Assembly: GCF_014648355.1 (NCBI RefSeq)
Contig: NZ_BMQY01000003.1
Location: forward strand, 579,916-643,915
Length of the DNA: 64,000 nucleotides
Origin: Couchioplanes azureus
GTDB lineage: Bacteria > Actinomycetota > Actinomycetes > Mycobacteriales > Micromonosporaceae
Direction: 5' to 3'
The position numbers were made by a program, and so were the translations under genes. Under the pieces are notes generated by a model. It was not told the origin of the DNA and ran no database searches. It worked only from the letters and a program-made list of their open reading frames with translations. Positions 41,282 to 50,100 of this stretch are shown one piece after another (positions within the stretch are counted from its first letter, which is position 1; each line of letters opens with the position of its first letter).

Positions 41282-41287
41282 TAGCCT
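41282..41287 (+). promoter_or_regulatory. -10 element of the 60-residue ORF
   Basis: TAGCCT, 6 nt before the GTG at 41294. Confidence 0.55.
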
Positions 41288-41293
41288 GGCGCC

Positions 41294-41476
41294 GTGGACT
41301 ATCAGGTGGCAGTGACCGTCGAGCAGCTGGCCGAGTGGTACGTGCGACTGAAGGGACTCGCCGACGCCCACCACGGGCATCCGACCGCCGACCGGCTCAA
41401 GGACCTCGCGCAGGAGGTCTACGAGTCGGTGCCGTCCGAGTGGTGGGCGTCGCAGCCGGAGCCGCTCAAGAACTAG
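41294..41476 (+). CDS. 60-residue conserved-looking small protein
   Basis: [20 protein letters not shown] begins an acidic, aromatic-containing, mainly helical protein ending [12 protein letters not shown]. It has good codon bias, a TAGCCT promoter hexamer at leaderless spacing, and is wedged on the plus strand between divergent hemY and convergent hemE, with an 11-bp overlap of the latter. Family not recognised. Its location inside the heme cluster makes a link to heme synthesis worth testing, nothing more. Confidence 0.65.
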   Translation: MDYQVAVTVEQLAEWYVRLKGLADAHHGHPTADRLKDLAQEVYESVPSEWWASQPEPLKN

Positions 41477-42506
41477 CGCTCTCCTTGTGGACCAGCTCCA
41501 CCAGGCGGGTCAGCACATCCGGATCGGTCTCGGGCAGCACGCCGTGGCCCAGGTTGAACACGTGCCCGCGGGCCGCGCGCCCCTCGGCGAGCACCCGGCG
41601 GGCCTCCCGCTCGACGACCTCCCAGGGCGCGAAGAGCACCGCCGGGTCGAGGTTGCCCTGCAAGCAGCGGTCCGGGCCGACGATGCCCGCGGCCGTGCCG
41701 AGCGGCGTACGCCAGTCGACGCCCACCACGTCCGCGCCGGCCTCGCCCATCGCGCGCAGCAGCACGGCGGTGCCGACGCCGAAGTGGATGCGGGGCACGC
41801 CCGCGCCCTCCAGGCCGGCGAGCACCCGCGCCGAGTGCGGCAGTACGTACTCACGGTAGTCGGCCTCGGAGAGCGCGCCGGCCCACGAGTCGAAGAGCTG
41901 GACCGCGCTGACCCCTGCCTCGACCTGGACCCGCAGGAAGGCCAGGGTGATGTCGGCGAGGCGGGAGCACAGCTCGTGCCAGAGCTGCGGGTCGCCGTAC
42001 ATCATCGCCTTGGTCTTCAGGTACGTCCGCGAGGGTCCGCCCTCGACCAGGTAGCTGGCCAGGGTGAACGGCGCTCCCGCGAAGCCGATCAGCGGGGTGG
42101 CGCCGAGCTCGGGGAGCAGCAGGCGGACCGCCTCCGAGACGTAGGAGACGGCGCCGGGCTCCAGCGGCCGCAGCCCCTCCACGTCGGCGCGGGTGCGGAT
42201 CGGCGCCGCCACCACCGGGCCGGTGCCGGCCACGATGTCGAGGTCGACCCCGGCCGCGGCGAGCGGCACCACGATGTCGCTGAAGAAGATGGCCGCGTCG
42301 ACGCCGTGCCGGCGCACCGGCTGCAGGGTGATCTCGGTGACCAGATCCGGGCGGCGGCACGACTCGAGCATGCCGACGCCCTCACGGATCTTGCGGTACT
42401 CGGGCAGGGACCGGCCCGCCTGACGCATGAACCAGACGGGGGTGTGCGGCACGTCCAGGCCACGGCAGGCGCGTACGAAGGCGGAATCCGCGGATGAGTT
42501 GGTCAC
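41466..42506 (-). CDS. hemE: Uroporphyrinogen decarboxylase
   Basis: A 346-residue HemE converting uroporphyrinogen III to coproporphyrinogen III. Signatures: [17 protein letters not shown] (conserved arginines), [22 protein letters not shown] (catalytic Asp region), [20 protein letters not shown] and [16 protein letters not shown] 42506 is preferred since CACGAT lies 7 nt before it; the ATG at 42515 overlaps that hexamer. It supplies the substrate for the hemY-hemQ pair next door. Confidence 0.96.
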   Translation of the reverse strand: MTNSSADSAFVRACRGLDVPHTPVWFMRQAGRSLPEYRKIREGVGMLESCRRPDLVTEITLQPVRRHGVDAAIFFSDIVVPLAAAGVDLDIVAGTGPVVAAPIRTRADVEGLRPLEPGAVSYVSEAVRLLLPELGATPLIGFAGAPFTLASYLVEGGPSRTYLKTKAMMYGDPQLWHELCSRLADITLAFLRVQVEAGVSAVQLFDSWAGALSEADYREYVLPHSARVLAGLEGAGVPRIHFGVGTAVLLRAMGEAGADVVGVDWRTPLGTAAGIVGPDRCLQGNLDPAVLFAPWEVVEREARRVLAEGRAARGHVFNLGHGVLPETDPDVLTRLVELVHKESASS

Positions 42507-42513
42507 CCGCGCC

Positions 42514-42519
42514 ATCGTG
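42514..42519 (-). promoter_or_regulatory. -10 element of hemE
   Basis: CACGAT on the minus strand, 7 nt before the GTG at 42506. Confidence 0.4.
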
Positions 42520-42579
42520 CCACGTGAGTGAACCGGGGCGTGCGGCGCGCCGCGCGCGGACGGAAGGCAGTGATCGGCA

Positions 42580-42585
42580 TAGGCT
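42580..42585 (+). promoter_or_regulatory. -10 element of the DUF3000 gene
   Basis: TAGGCT, 6 nt before the ATG at 42592. Confidence 0.5.
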
Positions 42586-42591
42586 TCCTCC

Positions 42592-43158
42592 ATGGCGCCC
42601 TCCCCCGCTGCACCCGAGGCGTTCACCCGCGCGGTGGCCGGGCTGCGAGCGTCCGCGCCGCGCGAGGAGATCCTGCTCGAGGAGATCGCCGCGCCGCAGC
42701 GGCTGGCACCGTACGGCTTCGCGCTCAGCGCGACGGTGCTGCGCGACGGCGACGAGGTGGCCAGCGGCCGGCTGATCCTGCTGCACGACCCGGCGGGGCA
42801 CGACGCGTGGCGCGGCGACCTGCGGCTGGTCACGCTGATCACCGCGGAGCTGGAGGCGGACCTGGCCGGCGACCCGCTGCTGCCCGCGGTCGCCTGGACC
42901 TGGCTGACCGACGGCCTGGAGCAGCACGGCGCGGCCTACACCGCGATCGGCGGCACCATCACCCAGACCACCTCGACCCGCTTCGGCGAGCTGGCCGGCC
43001 CGGCGCCGACCGCCGACCTGGAGATCCGCGCCTCCTGGACGCCCACCTCCGACGACCTCGGCGCCCACCTCCAGGGCTGGTGCGCCATGCTCGCCTCCAC
43101 GGCAGGCCTCCCCCCGCCCGGCGTGACGGCCTTCAACCGCCAGAGAGCGGCGACCTAG
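42592..43158 (+). CDS. DUF3000 protein
   Basis: A 188-residue protein of the actinobacterial DUF3000 family: [39 protein letters not shown] at the N-terminus, [23 protein letters not shown] in the middle, and GQC-like [20 protein letters not shown] at the end. Function unknown, but it keeps its place beside hemE and rnd across Actinobacteria. Its TAG stop and the stop of the convergent protease gene share the same CTAG. Confidence 0.88.
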   Translation: MAPSPAAPEAFTRAVAGLRASAPREEILLEEIAAPQRLAPYGFALSATVLRDGDEVASGRLILLHDPAGHDAWRGDLRLVTLITAELEADLAGDPLLPAVAWTWLTDGLEQHGAAYTAIGGTITQTTSTRFGELAGPAPTADLEIRASWTPTSDDLGAHLQGWCAMLASTAGLPPPGVTAFNRQRAAT

Positions 43159-44147
43159 CAGACCTTGAAGGCTTCGCAGGCGGTCTTGATGGGTACGGCC
43201 AGGCCGATGCCCTCGGCGTCGCGGGCCTTGGCGGTGGCGACGCCGATGACCTCGTCCGCGGCGTTGACCACCGGCCCGCCGGAGTTGCCCGGGTTGATCG
43301 GCGCGTCGAACTGCAGCGTCGGGCCGTCACCGGACCGGAAGGCGCTCACCACGCCGGTCGTCACGGTGTCCTCCAAGCCGAGCGGCGCGCCCACGACCAC
43401 CACCTGCTGACCCGGCTTCACCGACTCCGGCGCCGTGGCGAGCCCGGCGATCTGCCGGTTCGCCCGCAGCAGGGCCAGGTCCTCGCCCTCCTCCACCTTG
43501 ACGATCGTCGCGGACACCTCGTCCTTGCCGCGCTCCAGGAACACCTTGCGGCCGCCCGACTTCCACACCGACTCCACCACGTGGAAGTTGGTGATCAGGT
43601 TCGCCTTGCCCTCCCCGGCGGCGTCGCCGACCGAGAACGCCGTACCCGTGAACTCGCCGGCCCGCACGCGGAACACGCTCGGCAGCACCGACGACGAGAT
43701 GGCCTCGGGGTCGAAGACCCCGGCGAGCTGCTTCTCCAGCCGCTCGGCCCGCTGGGTGAGCTCGGACTCGCGCTGCTGCGCCGCGGCGAGCCGGTCGTTG
43801 ATCCGGCTGTCGGCACGGTCGAGCCGCCACGCCATGAACCCGGCGCCGCCGAGCAGCACCAGCGCCAGCAGGGCCGGTCCGACCCGGCCCCGGCGGGCCA
43901 CCTCGACCGGCTCGGCCACGACCGGATACGGCGCCCCGCCGGAGGGCGAGGCGAGGAAGGGCCCGGTGTCCCGGCGCGCCGGACGCGGATGACCCACCCG
44001 CGGCGGCGGCGCCGACGGCCGCGCCGCGGTCGCCCACTCCCCGGACGGATGGTCGGGCAGGCTCAGCAGCGGGTCCTGCGGCGGCCGGCGCTGCCCCGGC
44101 ACCCCGAACTGGCCCGGCACCCCGAAGGGGTCGTAGGCGGTCGTCAT
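43155..44147 (-). CDS. Membrane-anchored trypsin-like (HtrA-type) serine protease
   Basis: A 330-residue protease. Residues 1-87 are Pro-rich and cytoplasmic, starting with two GVPGQ repeats at 9-19. A membrane helix at about 89-107 (VGPALLALVLLGGAGFMAW) and a short coiled coil (DRLAAAQQRESELTQRAERLEKQ) lead to an extracytoplasmic trypsin fold with H189 (NFHVVES), D223 (EGEDLALLR) and S289 (NPGNSGGPVV). No PDZ domain, unlike DegP/HtrA. It ends in two cysteines (C324, C330). Probably an envelope quality-control enzyme. Confidence 0.88.
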   Translation of the reverse strand: MTTAYDPFGVPGQFGVPGQRRPPQDPLLSLPDHPSGEWATAARPSAPPPRVGHPRPARRDTGPFLASPSGGAPYPVVAEPVEVARRGRVGPALLALVLLGGAGFMAWRLDRADSRINDRLAAAQQRESELTQRAERLEKQLAGVFDPEAISSSVLPSVFRVRAGEFTGTAFSVGDAAGEGKANLITNFHVVESVWKSGGRKVFLERGKDEVSATIVKVEEGEDLALLRANRQIAGLATAPESVKPGQQVVVVGAPLGLEDTVTTGVVSAFRSGDGPTLQFDAPINPGNSGGPVVNAADEVIGVATAKARDAEGIGLAVPIKTACEAFKVC

Positions 44148-44300
44148 GGAAGTCCGGATCTCCGATCGTGAGGCTCCGGCAGGTAGTACGGACGGAACCG
44201 GCCTCGCGGACGGGTCCCGGGGCATCCGTTTTCCGCGATCAAGCGGATCGAGCGCCGACGCGCCGGTACCCGGCTGCACACGCGGGGGGAGGTACCCCCG

Positions 44301-44306
44301 TACGGT
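44301..44306 (+). promoter_or_regulatory. -10 element of rnd
   Basis: TACGGT, 6 nt before the GTG at 44313. Confidence 0.5.
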
Positions 44307-44312
44307 TACGGA

Positions 44313-45620
44313 GTGACCGACGAAGCACCCCAGCGCCGTCGGGACGCGCCGGACCACGCTACCGACGGACCGCACGACGTCCCGCCCGACCCTTCCGGCG
44401 GTCCCGAGCCTGCCCGCGCCTCCGTACCGCTGACCGCGCCGCGCGACGGCACGCCCCGGCCGGTGGAGACCGCCGAGGAGCTGGCCGAGGTCGTCGCCCG
44501 GATAGCCGCCGGCTCCGGGCCGGTCGCCGTCGACGCCGAGCGGGCGTCCGGCTACCGCTACACCCAGCGGGCCTACCTGGTGCAGCTGCGCCGCGAGGGC
44601 GCCGGCACGGTGCTGCTCGACCCCATGCCGCTGCCGGACCTGCGCACGCTGGACGCCGCGCTCGCCGGCACCGAATGGGTGCTGCACGCCGCGAGCCAGG
44701 ACCTGGCCTGCCTCGCCGAACTGGGCATGAAGCCGCGGCGGCTGTTCGACACCGAGCTCGCCGCGCGGCTCGCGGGCTTCGAGCGCGTCGGGCTGGCCGC
44801 GCTCACCGAGCAGTTGCTCGGCTACTCGCTGGAGAAGCACCACTCGGCCGCCGACTGGTCCACCCGGCCGCTGCCGGAGTCCTGGCTGACGTACGCGGCG
44901 CTCGACGTGGAGCTGCTCACCGACCTGCGCGACCATCTCGCCGACGAGCTCGAGCGGCAGGGCAAGGCCGCCTGGGCCGCCGAGGAGTTCGCCGCGCTGG
45001 TGGCGGGCGCCGACCGGCCGCCGCGCGCCCGGCCCGACCCGTGGCGGCGCACCTCCGGCATCCACCGGGTCCGCGGCGCCCGGGCCCAGTCCCGCGTCCG
45101 CGCCCTCTGGTACGCCCGCGACGGCGTCGCCGCCCGCCGCGACTCGGCCCCCGGCCGGGTGCTGCCGGACTCGGCCATCATCGCGGCCGCCGAGCTGGAC
45201 CCCAAGGACGAGCGGACGCTGCTGGGCCTGCCGGGCTTCGGCGGCCGCTCGGTACGCCGGCTGGCCCGGGTCTGGCTGGACGCCCTGGACGCCGCCCGCG
45301 CCCTGCCCGACGACGAGCTGCCGGTGAACCAGCCGGTCGAGGGTCCGCCACCGCCGCACCGCTGGGCCGAGCGCGATCCGGTCGCCGCGGCCCGGCTGCA
45401 GCGCTGCCGCCAGGTCGTGATCGCCACGGCCGAGGCGCACACCCTCCCGCCGGAGAACCTGATCAGCCCGGACTTCATCCGTCGCCTGGCCTGGTCGCCC
45501 CCGGCCGGGGCCACCCCGCAGTCGGTCGCGGAGACCCTTCAGGGCTTCGGCGCCCGGGCCTGGCAGGTCGGCCTGATCGCCGACGCCCTCGCCAAGGTCC
45601 TCCCCGATCCCACCGCCTGA
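44313..45620 (+). CDS. rnd: Ribonuclease D
   Basis: A 435-residue 3'-5' exoribonuclease for tRNA 3' maturation. After a Pro-rich about 45-residue tail, the DEDD nuclease domain shows VAVDAERASGYRYTQRAYL (DxE), HAASQDLACLAELG (second Asp) and TYAALDVELL (YxxxD). The C-terminus holds HRDC-type helical domains (AWYARDGVAARRDSAPGRVLPDSAI-like ARDGVAARRDSAPGRVL, and VIATAEAHTLPPENLIS). Leaderless spacing supports the GTG. Single gene. Confidence 0.92.
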   Translation: MTDEAPQRRRDAPDHATDGPHDVPPDPSGGPEPARASVPLTAPRDGTPRPVETAEELAEVVARIAAGSGPVAVDAERASGYRYTQRAYLVQLRREGAGTVLLDPMPLPDLRTLDAALAGTEWVLHAASQDLACLAELGMKPRRLFDTELAARLAGFERVGLAALTEQLLGYSLEKHHSAADWSTRPLPESWLTYAALDVELLTDLRDHLADELERQGKAAWAAEEFAALVAGADRPPRARPDPWRRTSGIHRVRGARAQSRVRALWYARDGVAARRDSAPGRVLPDSAIIAAAELDPKDERTLLGLPGFGGRSVRRLARVWLDALDAARALPDDELPVNQPVEGPPPPHRWAERDPVAAARLQRCRQVVIATAEAHTLPPENLISPDFIRRLAWSPPAGATPQSVAETLQGFGARAWQVGLIADALAKVLPDPTA

Positions 45621-45685
45621 CCCCACCTCAGAGAGCTCATTTACAGCTTTGCCACACTTGCTGGTCCCCGATGGTTACCGGCGAG

Positions 45686-45691
45686 TAGCAT
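45686..45691 (+). promoter_or_regulatory. -10 element of fadA-fadB
   Basis: TAGCAT; a start 7 nt later gives a leader of about 38 nt with an AAGGAGG ribosome site before the GTG at 45737. Confidence 0.45.
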
Positions 45692-45736
45692 CTCCGGTGT
45701 CAAAGCCCTGGGTTCACGCCTGCAAGGAGGCTTGTT

Positions 45737-46933
45737 GTGCCCCGAGTAAGTCGCGAGGTCGTCTTCGTCGACGGCGTCCGCACCCCGTTCGGCAAGGCCG
45801 GCGGCATGTACGCCGAGACCCGTGCCGACGATCTGGTGATCCGGTGCATCCGTGAGTTGATGCGCCGCAACCCGCAGCTCCCGCCCGAGCGGGTCGACGA
45901 GGTGGCGATCGCGGCCACCACCCAGATCGGCGACCAGGGCCTGACCATCGGCCGCACCGCCGCGCTGCTGTCCGGCCTGCCCAAGACCGTTCCCGGCTAC
46001 GCCATCGACCGGATGTGCGCCGGCGCCATGACCGCGGTGACCAACGTCGCCGGCGGCATCGCCATGGGCGCGTACGACGTCGCCATCGCCGGCGGTGTCG
46101 AGCACATGGGCCGGCACCCGATGGGCGAGGGCGTCGACCCCAACCCGCGGATCCTGGCGGAGAAGCTGGTCGACCCGTCCGCGCTGGTCATGGGCGCCAC
46201 GGCGGAGAACCTGCACGACCGCCTGCCGAACATCACCAAGGAGCGGGCGGACGCCTTCGGCCTGGCGTCGCAGGAGAAGACCGCCAAGGCGTACGCGAAC
46301 GGCAAGCTGCAGCCCGACATGGTGCCGGTCGCCGTCCGCAGCGTCGAGGAGGGCTGGGGCCTGGCCACCGTCGACGAGGCTCCCCGCGAGACCTCGATGG
46401 AGAAGCTGGCCACCCTCAAGACCCCGTTCCGCCCGCACGGCCGGGTCACCGCCGGTAACGCGGCCGGCCTCAACGACGGCGCCACCGCCGCGCTGCTGGC
46501 CGACGAGGAGACCGCCCGCGAGCTGGGCCTGCCGGTCGCCATGCGGCTGGTCTCGTACGGCTTCGTCGGCGTCGAGCCGGAGATCATGGGCTACGGCCCG
46601 ATCCCGTCCACGGAGAAGGCGCTGCGCCTGGCCGGCCTGACCATCGACGACATCGGCCTCTTCGAGCTGAACGAGGCGTTCGCGATCCAGGTGCTCGCGT
46701 TCCTCGACCACTTCGGCATCGCCGACGACGACCCCCGGGTCAACCCGTGGGGCGGCGCGATCGCCATCGGCCACCCGCTCGCCTCCTCGGGTGTCCGGCT
46801 GATGACGCAGCTCGCGCGCCACTTCGCCGAGCGCCCCGAGGTCCGCTACGGCCTCACCGCGATGTGCATCGGCATCGGCATGGGTGGCACGGTCATCTGG
46901 GAGAACCCGAACTGGGAAGGTGCGGACAAGTGA
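45737..46933 (+). CDS. fadA: Acetyl-CoA acyltransferase (thiolase)
   Basis: A 398-residue thiolase that cleaves 3-ketoacyl-CoA in fatty-acid beta-oxidation. The acyl-carrying C94 is in YAIDRMCAGAMTAV, the His in NPWGGAIAIGHPLASSG and the base C377 in LTAMCIGIGMGGT. Its stop overlaps the fadB start (GTGA), so the two subunits of the trifunctional-type complex are made together. An AAGGAGG ribosome site is the best in the window. Confidence 0.95.
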   Translation: MPRVSREVVFVDGVRTPFGKAGGMYAETRADDLVIRCIRELMRRNPQLPPERVDEVAIAATTQIGDQGLTIGRTAALLSGLPKTVPGYAIDRMCAGAMTAVTNVAGGIAMGAYDVAIAGGVEHMGRHPMGEGVDPNPRILAEKLVDPSALVMGATAENLHDRLPNITKERADAFGLASQEKTAKAYANGKLQPDMVPVAVRSVEEGWGLATVDEAPRETSMEKLATLKTPFRPHGRVTAGNAAGLNDGATAALLADEETARELGLPVAMRLVSYGFVGVEPEIMGYGPIPSTEKALRLAGLTIDDIGLFELNEAFAIQVLAFLDHFGIADDDPRVNPWGGAIAIGHPLASSGVRLMTQLARHFAERPEVRYGLTAMCIGIGMGGTVIWENPNWEGADK

Positions 46934-48999
46934 CGGCTCTGCCTGAGTACCCGAACGAGGTCGTGACCAAGGCGCTCGTACGCCTGGTCAAGGTGCCGGG
47001 CCTGGACAAGCCCGCCGCGCTGATCACCCTCGACAACGGGCTGGACTACAAGAAGCCCAACAGCTTCGGCCCGGGCGGCCTGCGCTCGCTCGACGAGGCG
47101 ATCACCAAGGCCACCGAGGCCGAGCCGGCGTTCATCGCGGTGACCGGCAAGCCGTACATCTTCTGCGTCGGCGCCGACATCACCGGCGTTCCCCTGATCA
47201 AGCAGCGGGAGCAGGCCGTCGCGCTGGGCGAGCTGGGCCACCGGGTCCTCGCCCGGCTGAAGAACTCCGCCATCCCGACCTTCGCGTTCATCAACGGCGC
47301 GACGCTCGGCGGTGGCCTGGAGACCGCCCTGCACTGCCACTACCGCACGGTCTCCACCGGTGCGGCCGCGCTGGGCCTGCCCGAGGTCGCGATCGGCCTC
47401 ATCCCCGGCTGGGGCGGCAGCCAGCTCCTGCCGAACCTGATCGGCGCGCCGGGCGCGGCGCAGATCATCCTGCAGAACCCGCTCACCCAGAAGGTGCTCA
47501 AGCCGAAGCAGGCGGCCGAGATGGGCGTCGCCGACGTCCTCTTCGAGGCGGCCGACTTCCTGGAGAGCTCGCTGGCCTGGGCCGCCGGGGTGGTCAAGGG
47601 CGAGATCACCGTCGAGCGTCCCGAGATCGACCGGGACATGTGGGACGGCGTGCTCTTCTTCGCCAAGCAGCAGCTCGACGAGAAGCTGCACGGCGCCGTC
47701 CCGTCGGCCAACAAGGCGCTGGAGCTGCTCGCGCTCGCCAAGGACGCGACGTTCGAGGAGGGCACCGCCGCCGAGACCGAGGCCCTCGCCGACCTCATCA
47801 TGGGCGACGAGTGCCGCGCCAGCATGTACGCGTTCGACCTGGTCCAGCGCCGCGCCAAGCGTCCGGTCGGCGTGCCGGACAAGGAGCTGGCCCGCAAGGT
47901 CACCAAGGTCGGCATCGTCGGCGCCGGCCTGATGGCCTCGCAGCTCGCGCTGCTGTTCGCCCGGCGGCTGCAGGTGCCGGTCGTGCTCACCGACCTCGAC
48001 CAGAGCCGGGTGGACAAGGGCGTCGAGTACGTCCGCGGCCAGATCGACAAGATGGTCGGCAAGCGCCGGATGGACGAGGGCACCGCGGCCAAGCTGCGCG
48101 GCCTGGTCAGCGGCTCGGTGGACAAGTCCGTCTTCGCCGACGCCGACTTCGTCATCGAGGCCGTCTTCGAGAACCTCGAGCTGAAGAAGCAGATCTGGGC
48201 CGAGATCGAGAAGATCGTCGGGCCGGAGACCGTGCTGGCCACCAACACGTCCTCGCTGTCGGTGACCGAGATGGCGGCCGACCTCGAGCACCCCGAGCGG
48301 GTCGTCGGCTTCCACTTCTTCAACCCGGTCGCGGTCCTGCCGCTGCTGGAGATCATCAAGGGCGAGCGTACGGACGACGCCACGCTGGCCACGGCGTTCG
48401 CGGTCGGCAAGGAGCTCAAGAAGTCCTGCGTGCTGGTCAAGGACGCCCCGGCGTTCGTGGTCAACCGCCTGCTGACCCGCTTCACCAGCGAGGTCTTCCG
48501 GGCGATCGACGCCGGCACCCCGCTGGCGACCGTGGACACCGCGCTGGACCCGCTGGGCCTGCCGATGCGCCCGATCGCCCTGCTGCAGCTGGTCGGCCCG
48601 GCCGTCGCCTACCACGTGGGTGGCACGCTGCACGAGGCGTTCCCGGACCGCTTCGGCGACAGCCCCAACCTCAAGAAGATCGTCGACGCCGGCCTGCCGC
48701 TGATGGTCGACGACGAGATCAACCCCGAGGTGGTCAAGCTGGTCGAGGGCGGCGACGCCCCGCTGACCGCCGACGAGGTACGCCAGAAGGCGCTCGACGC
48801 GCTCGCGCAGGAGATCCGGCTGATGCTGGACGAGGGCGTGGTCGCCGAGGCGCAGGACATCGACCTGTGCATGATCCTCGGTGCCGGCTGGCCGTTCCAC
48901 CTGGGCGGCGTGACGCCGTACCTGGACCGCAGCGGCACGTCCGAGCGGGTGACGGGCAAGCGCTTCCTGCCCGAGGGCCTGGCCAGCGTGCCGGCCTGA
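46930..48999 (+). CDS. fadB: Enoyl-CoA hydratase / 3-hydroxyacyl-CoA dehydrogenase
   Basis: A 689-residue bifunctional beta-oxidation enzyme. The N-terminal hydratase (crotonase) domain includes PYIFCVGADITGVPL and FINGATLGGGLETALHCHYR (oxyanion and catalytic Glu region), PEVAIGLIPGWGGSQ. The dehydrogenase half begins KVGIVGAGLMASQLALLFA (NAD loop) and has NTSSLSVTEMA and FHFFNPVAVLPLLEI with the catalytic His. GTG start coupled to fadA. A strong terminator follows. Confidence 0.95.
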   Translation: MTALPEYPNEVVTKALVRLVKVPGLDKPAALITLDNGLDYKKPNSFGPGGLRSLDEAITKATEAEPAFIAVTGKPYIFCVGADITGVPLIKQREQAVALGELGHRVLARLKNSAIPTFAFINGATLGGGLETALHCHYRTVSTGAAALGLPEVAIGLIPGWGGSQLLPNLIGAPGAAQIILQNPLTQKVLKPKQAAEMGVADVLFEAADFLESSLAWAAGVVKGEITVERPEIDRDMWDGVLFFAKQQLDEKLHGAVPSANKALELLALAKDATFEEGTAAETEALADLIMGDECRASMYAFDLVQRRAKRPVGVPDKELARKVTKVGIVGAGLMASQLALLFARRLQVPVVLTDLDQSRVDKGVEYVRGQIDKMVGKRRMDEGTAAKLRGLVSGSVDKSVFADADFVIEAVFENLELKKQIWAEIEKIVGPETVLATNTSSLSVTEMAADLEHPERVVGFHFFNPVAVLPLLEIIKGERTDDATLATAFAVGKELKKSCVLVKDAPAFVVNRLLTRFTSEVFRAIDAGTPLATVDTALDPLGLPMRPIALLQLVGPAVAYHVGGTLHEAFPDRFGDSPNLKKIVDAGLPLMVDDEINPEVVKLVEGGDAPLTADEVRQKALDALAQEIRLMLDEGVVAEAQDIDLCMILGAGWPFHLGGVTPYLDRSGTSERVTGKRFLPEGLASVPA

Positions 49000-49015
49000 C
49001 GCCACGAAGCACCGA

Positions 49016-49045
49016 CGCCCCCGCGCCCGCACCGGCGCGGGGGCG
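49016..49045 (+). terminator. Intrinsic terminator of fadA-fadB
   Basis: Perfect 12-bp stem CGCCCCCGCGCC / GGCGCGGGGGCG with a 6-nt loop, followed by TTCTTC. 16 nt past the fadB stop. Confidence 0.85.
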
Positions 49046-49112
49046 TTCTTCGTCACCCCACTTGTGCCGCAACAGTGACGGTTTGACGACCCCACCTGCA
49101 ACCGGTGGTGGA

Positions 49113-49118
49113 TAGGCT
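49113..49118 (+). promoter_or_regulatory. -10 element of the first Pro-rich envelope gene
   Basis: TAGGCT; gives a leader of about 27 nt carrying TCTGGAG before the ATG at 49152. Confidence 0.4.
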
Positions 49119-49151
49119 CCGGCGGCTGACCTCATTAGCTCTGGAGTGTTC

Positions 49152-49964
49152 ATGTCACAGCCGCCCTATCCGCCCCCTCCCGGCCAGCCCGGTCCCGAGT
49201 CGGGCGGTGGCTACCAGCCGCCGGCGGCTCCCGGCGCGTACCCGCCGCCCGGTGGATACCCGCCGCCCGGCGGTGCCGAAGCCTACCCGCCGCCGCCCAC
49301 CTCGGGGGGCGGCGCCTACCCGCCGCCCGGAGCCGGTGCCTATCCGCCCGCCGGCGGCGCGGCACCGCAGTTCGGGGCGCCCCCGGCGAAGAAGAAGGGT
49401 TCGGCGCTGAAGGTGGTGCTGATCGTCTTCGCCGTGCTGGCCGTGCTCTGCGCCGGCGGCATCGCCGCCGCCGTCTACTTCGGCCGGGAGAAGATCAACC
49501 AGGTCGTCGACGCCTCGAAGATCACCGTGGTGGAGCCGGCGACCCTCGGCGGACGACCCAAGGCCAGCGACCCGTCCCTGCGCAACAGCCTCAACGGCGC
49601 GATGGACGACATCCCCGGCGCGACCGCGTCGGTGGGCGCGGTCTACGGCGACGTCCAGAAGCAGGACCTCGTCATGGTGGCGGCGGTCTCGTCGATCAAC
49701 GGCACCGCGCAGAGCCGCTACGACGAGTTCGCCAAGGACATCGGCGAGGGCGGCTTCGAGATCAAGAACCTCACCGACACCGACCCGGGCCCGCTGGGCG
49801 GCATCGCCAAGTGCGGCGACAGCGAGACGTCGGGCGTCAAGATGGCGGTCTGCGTGTGGTCCGACAACGGCAGCGTCGGCATGATCGGGATGCTCTTCAA
49901 GGGCAAGGCCGAGCTGGAGAAGGAGTTCATCGCGATGCGCGGCCAGGTGGAGAAGAAGGCCTGA
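49152..49964 (+). CDS. Pro-rich single-pass envelope protein, paralogue 1
   Basis: A 270-residue protein. Residues 1-80 are Pro/Gly/Tyr repeats (YPPPGG-type) on the cytoplasmic side. KKKGSALKVVLIVFAVLAVL begins a membrane helix (about 85-110). The extracytoplasmic domain of about 155 residues has KITVVEPATLGGRPKASDP, GATASVGAVYGD, GGIAKCGD and AVCVWSDNGSVGMI; its two cysteines are spaced C-x12-C. No known domain recognised. A paralogue with the same plan follows downstream. Role unknown; cell-envelope sensing or anchoring is possible. Confidence 0.75.
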   Translation: MSQPPYPPPPGQPGPESGGGYQPPAAPGAYPPPGGYPPPGGAEAYPPPPTSGGGAYPPPGAGAYPPAGGAAPQFGAPPAKKKGSALKVVLIVFAVLAVLCAGGIAAAVYFGREKINQVVDASKITVVEPATLGGRPKASDPSLRNSLNGAMDDIPGATASVGAVYGDVQKQDLVMVAAVSSINGTAQSRYDEFAKDIGEGGFEIKNLTDTDPGPLGGIAKCGDSETSGVKMAVCVWSDNGSVGMIGMLFKGKAELEKEFIAMRGQVEKKA

Positions 49965-49993
49965 GGCGGCACTCGGCACGTCCGACCCGCGGC

Positions 49994-50032
49994 GAGCCCC
50001 GTCACCCCGGTCACTCCGGTGTGGCGGGGCTC
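49994..50032 (+). terminator. Hairpin terminator between the two Pro-rich paralogues
   Basis: 17-bp stem (GAGCCCCGTCACCCCGG with CCGGTGTGGCGGGGCTC; one G-T pair, one mismatch) and a 5-nt loop, 30 nt past the stop at 49964. It implies separate transcripts for the two paralogues. Confidence 0.7.
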
Positions 50033-50068
50033 GCTCCGTCAGGGGAACCACACGGGCCTCGATGCGGC

Positions 50069-50074
50069 TAAGCT
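50069..50074 (+). promoter_or_regulatory. -10 element of the second Pro-rich envelope gene
   Basis: TAAGCT; a start about 7 nt later leaves a 20-nt leader with TTGGAG before the ATG at 50101. Confidence 0.4.
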
Positions 50075-50100
50075 CCCCCCAGCCCGAAATTGGAGCGTGG

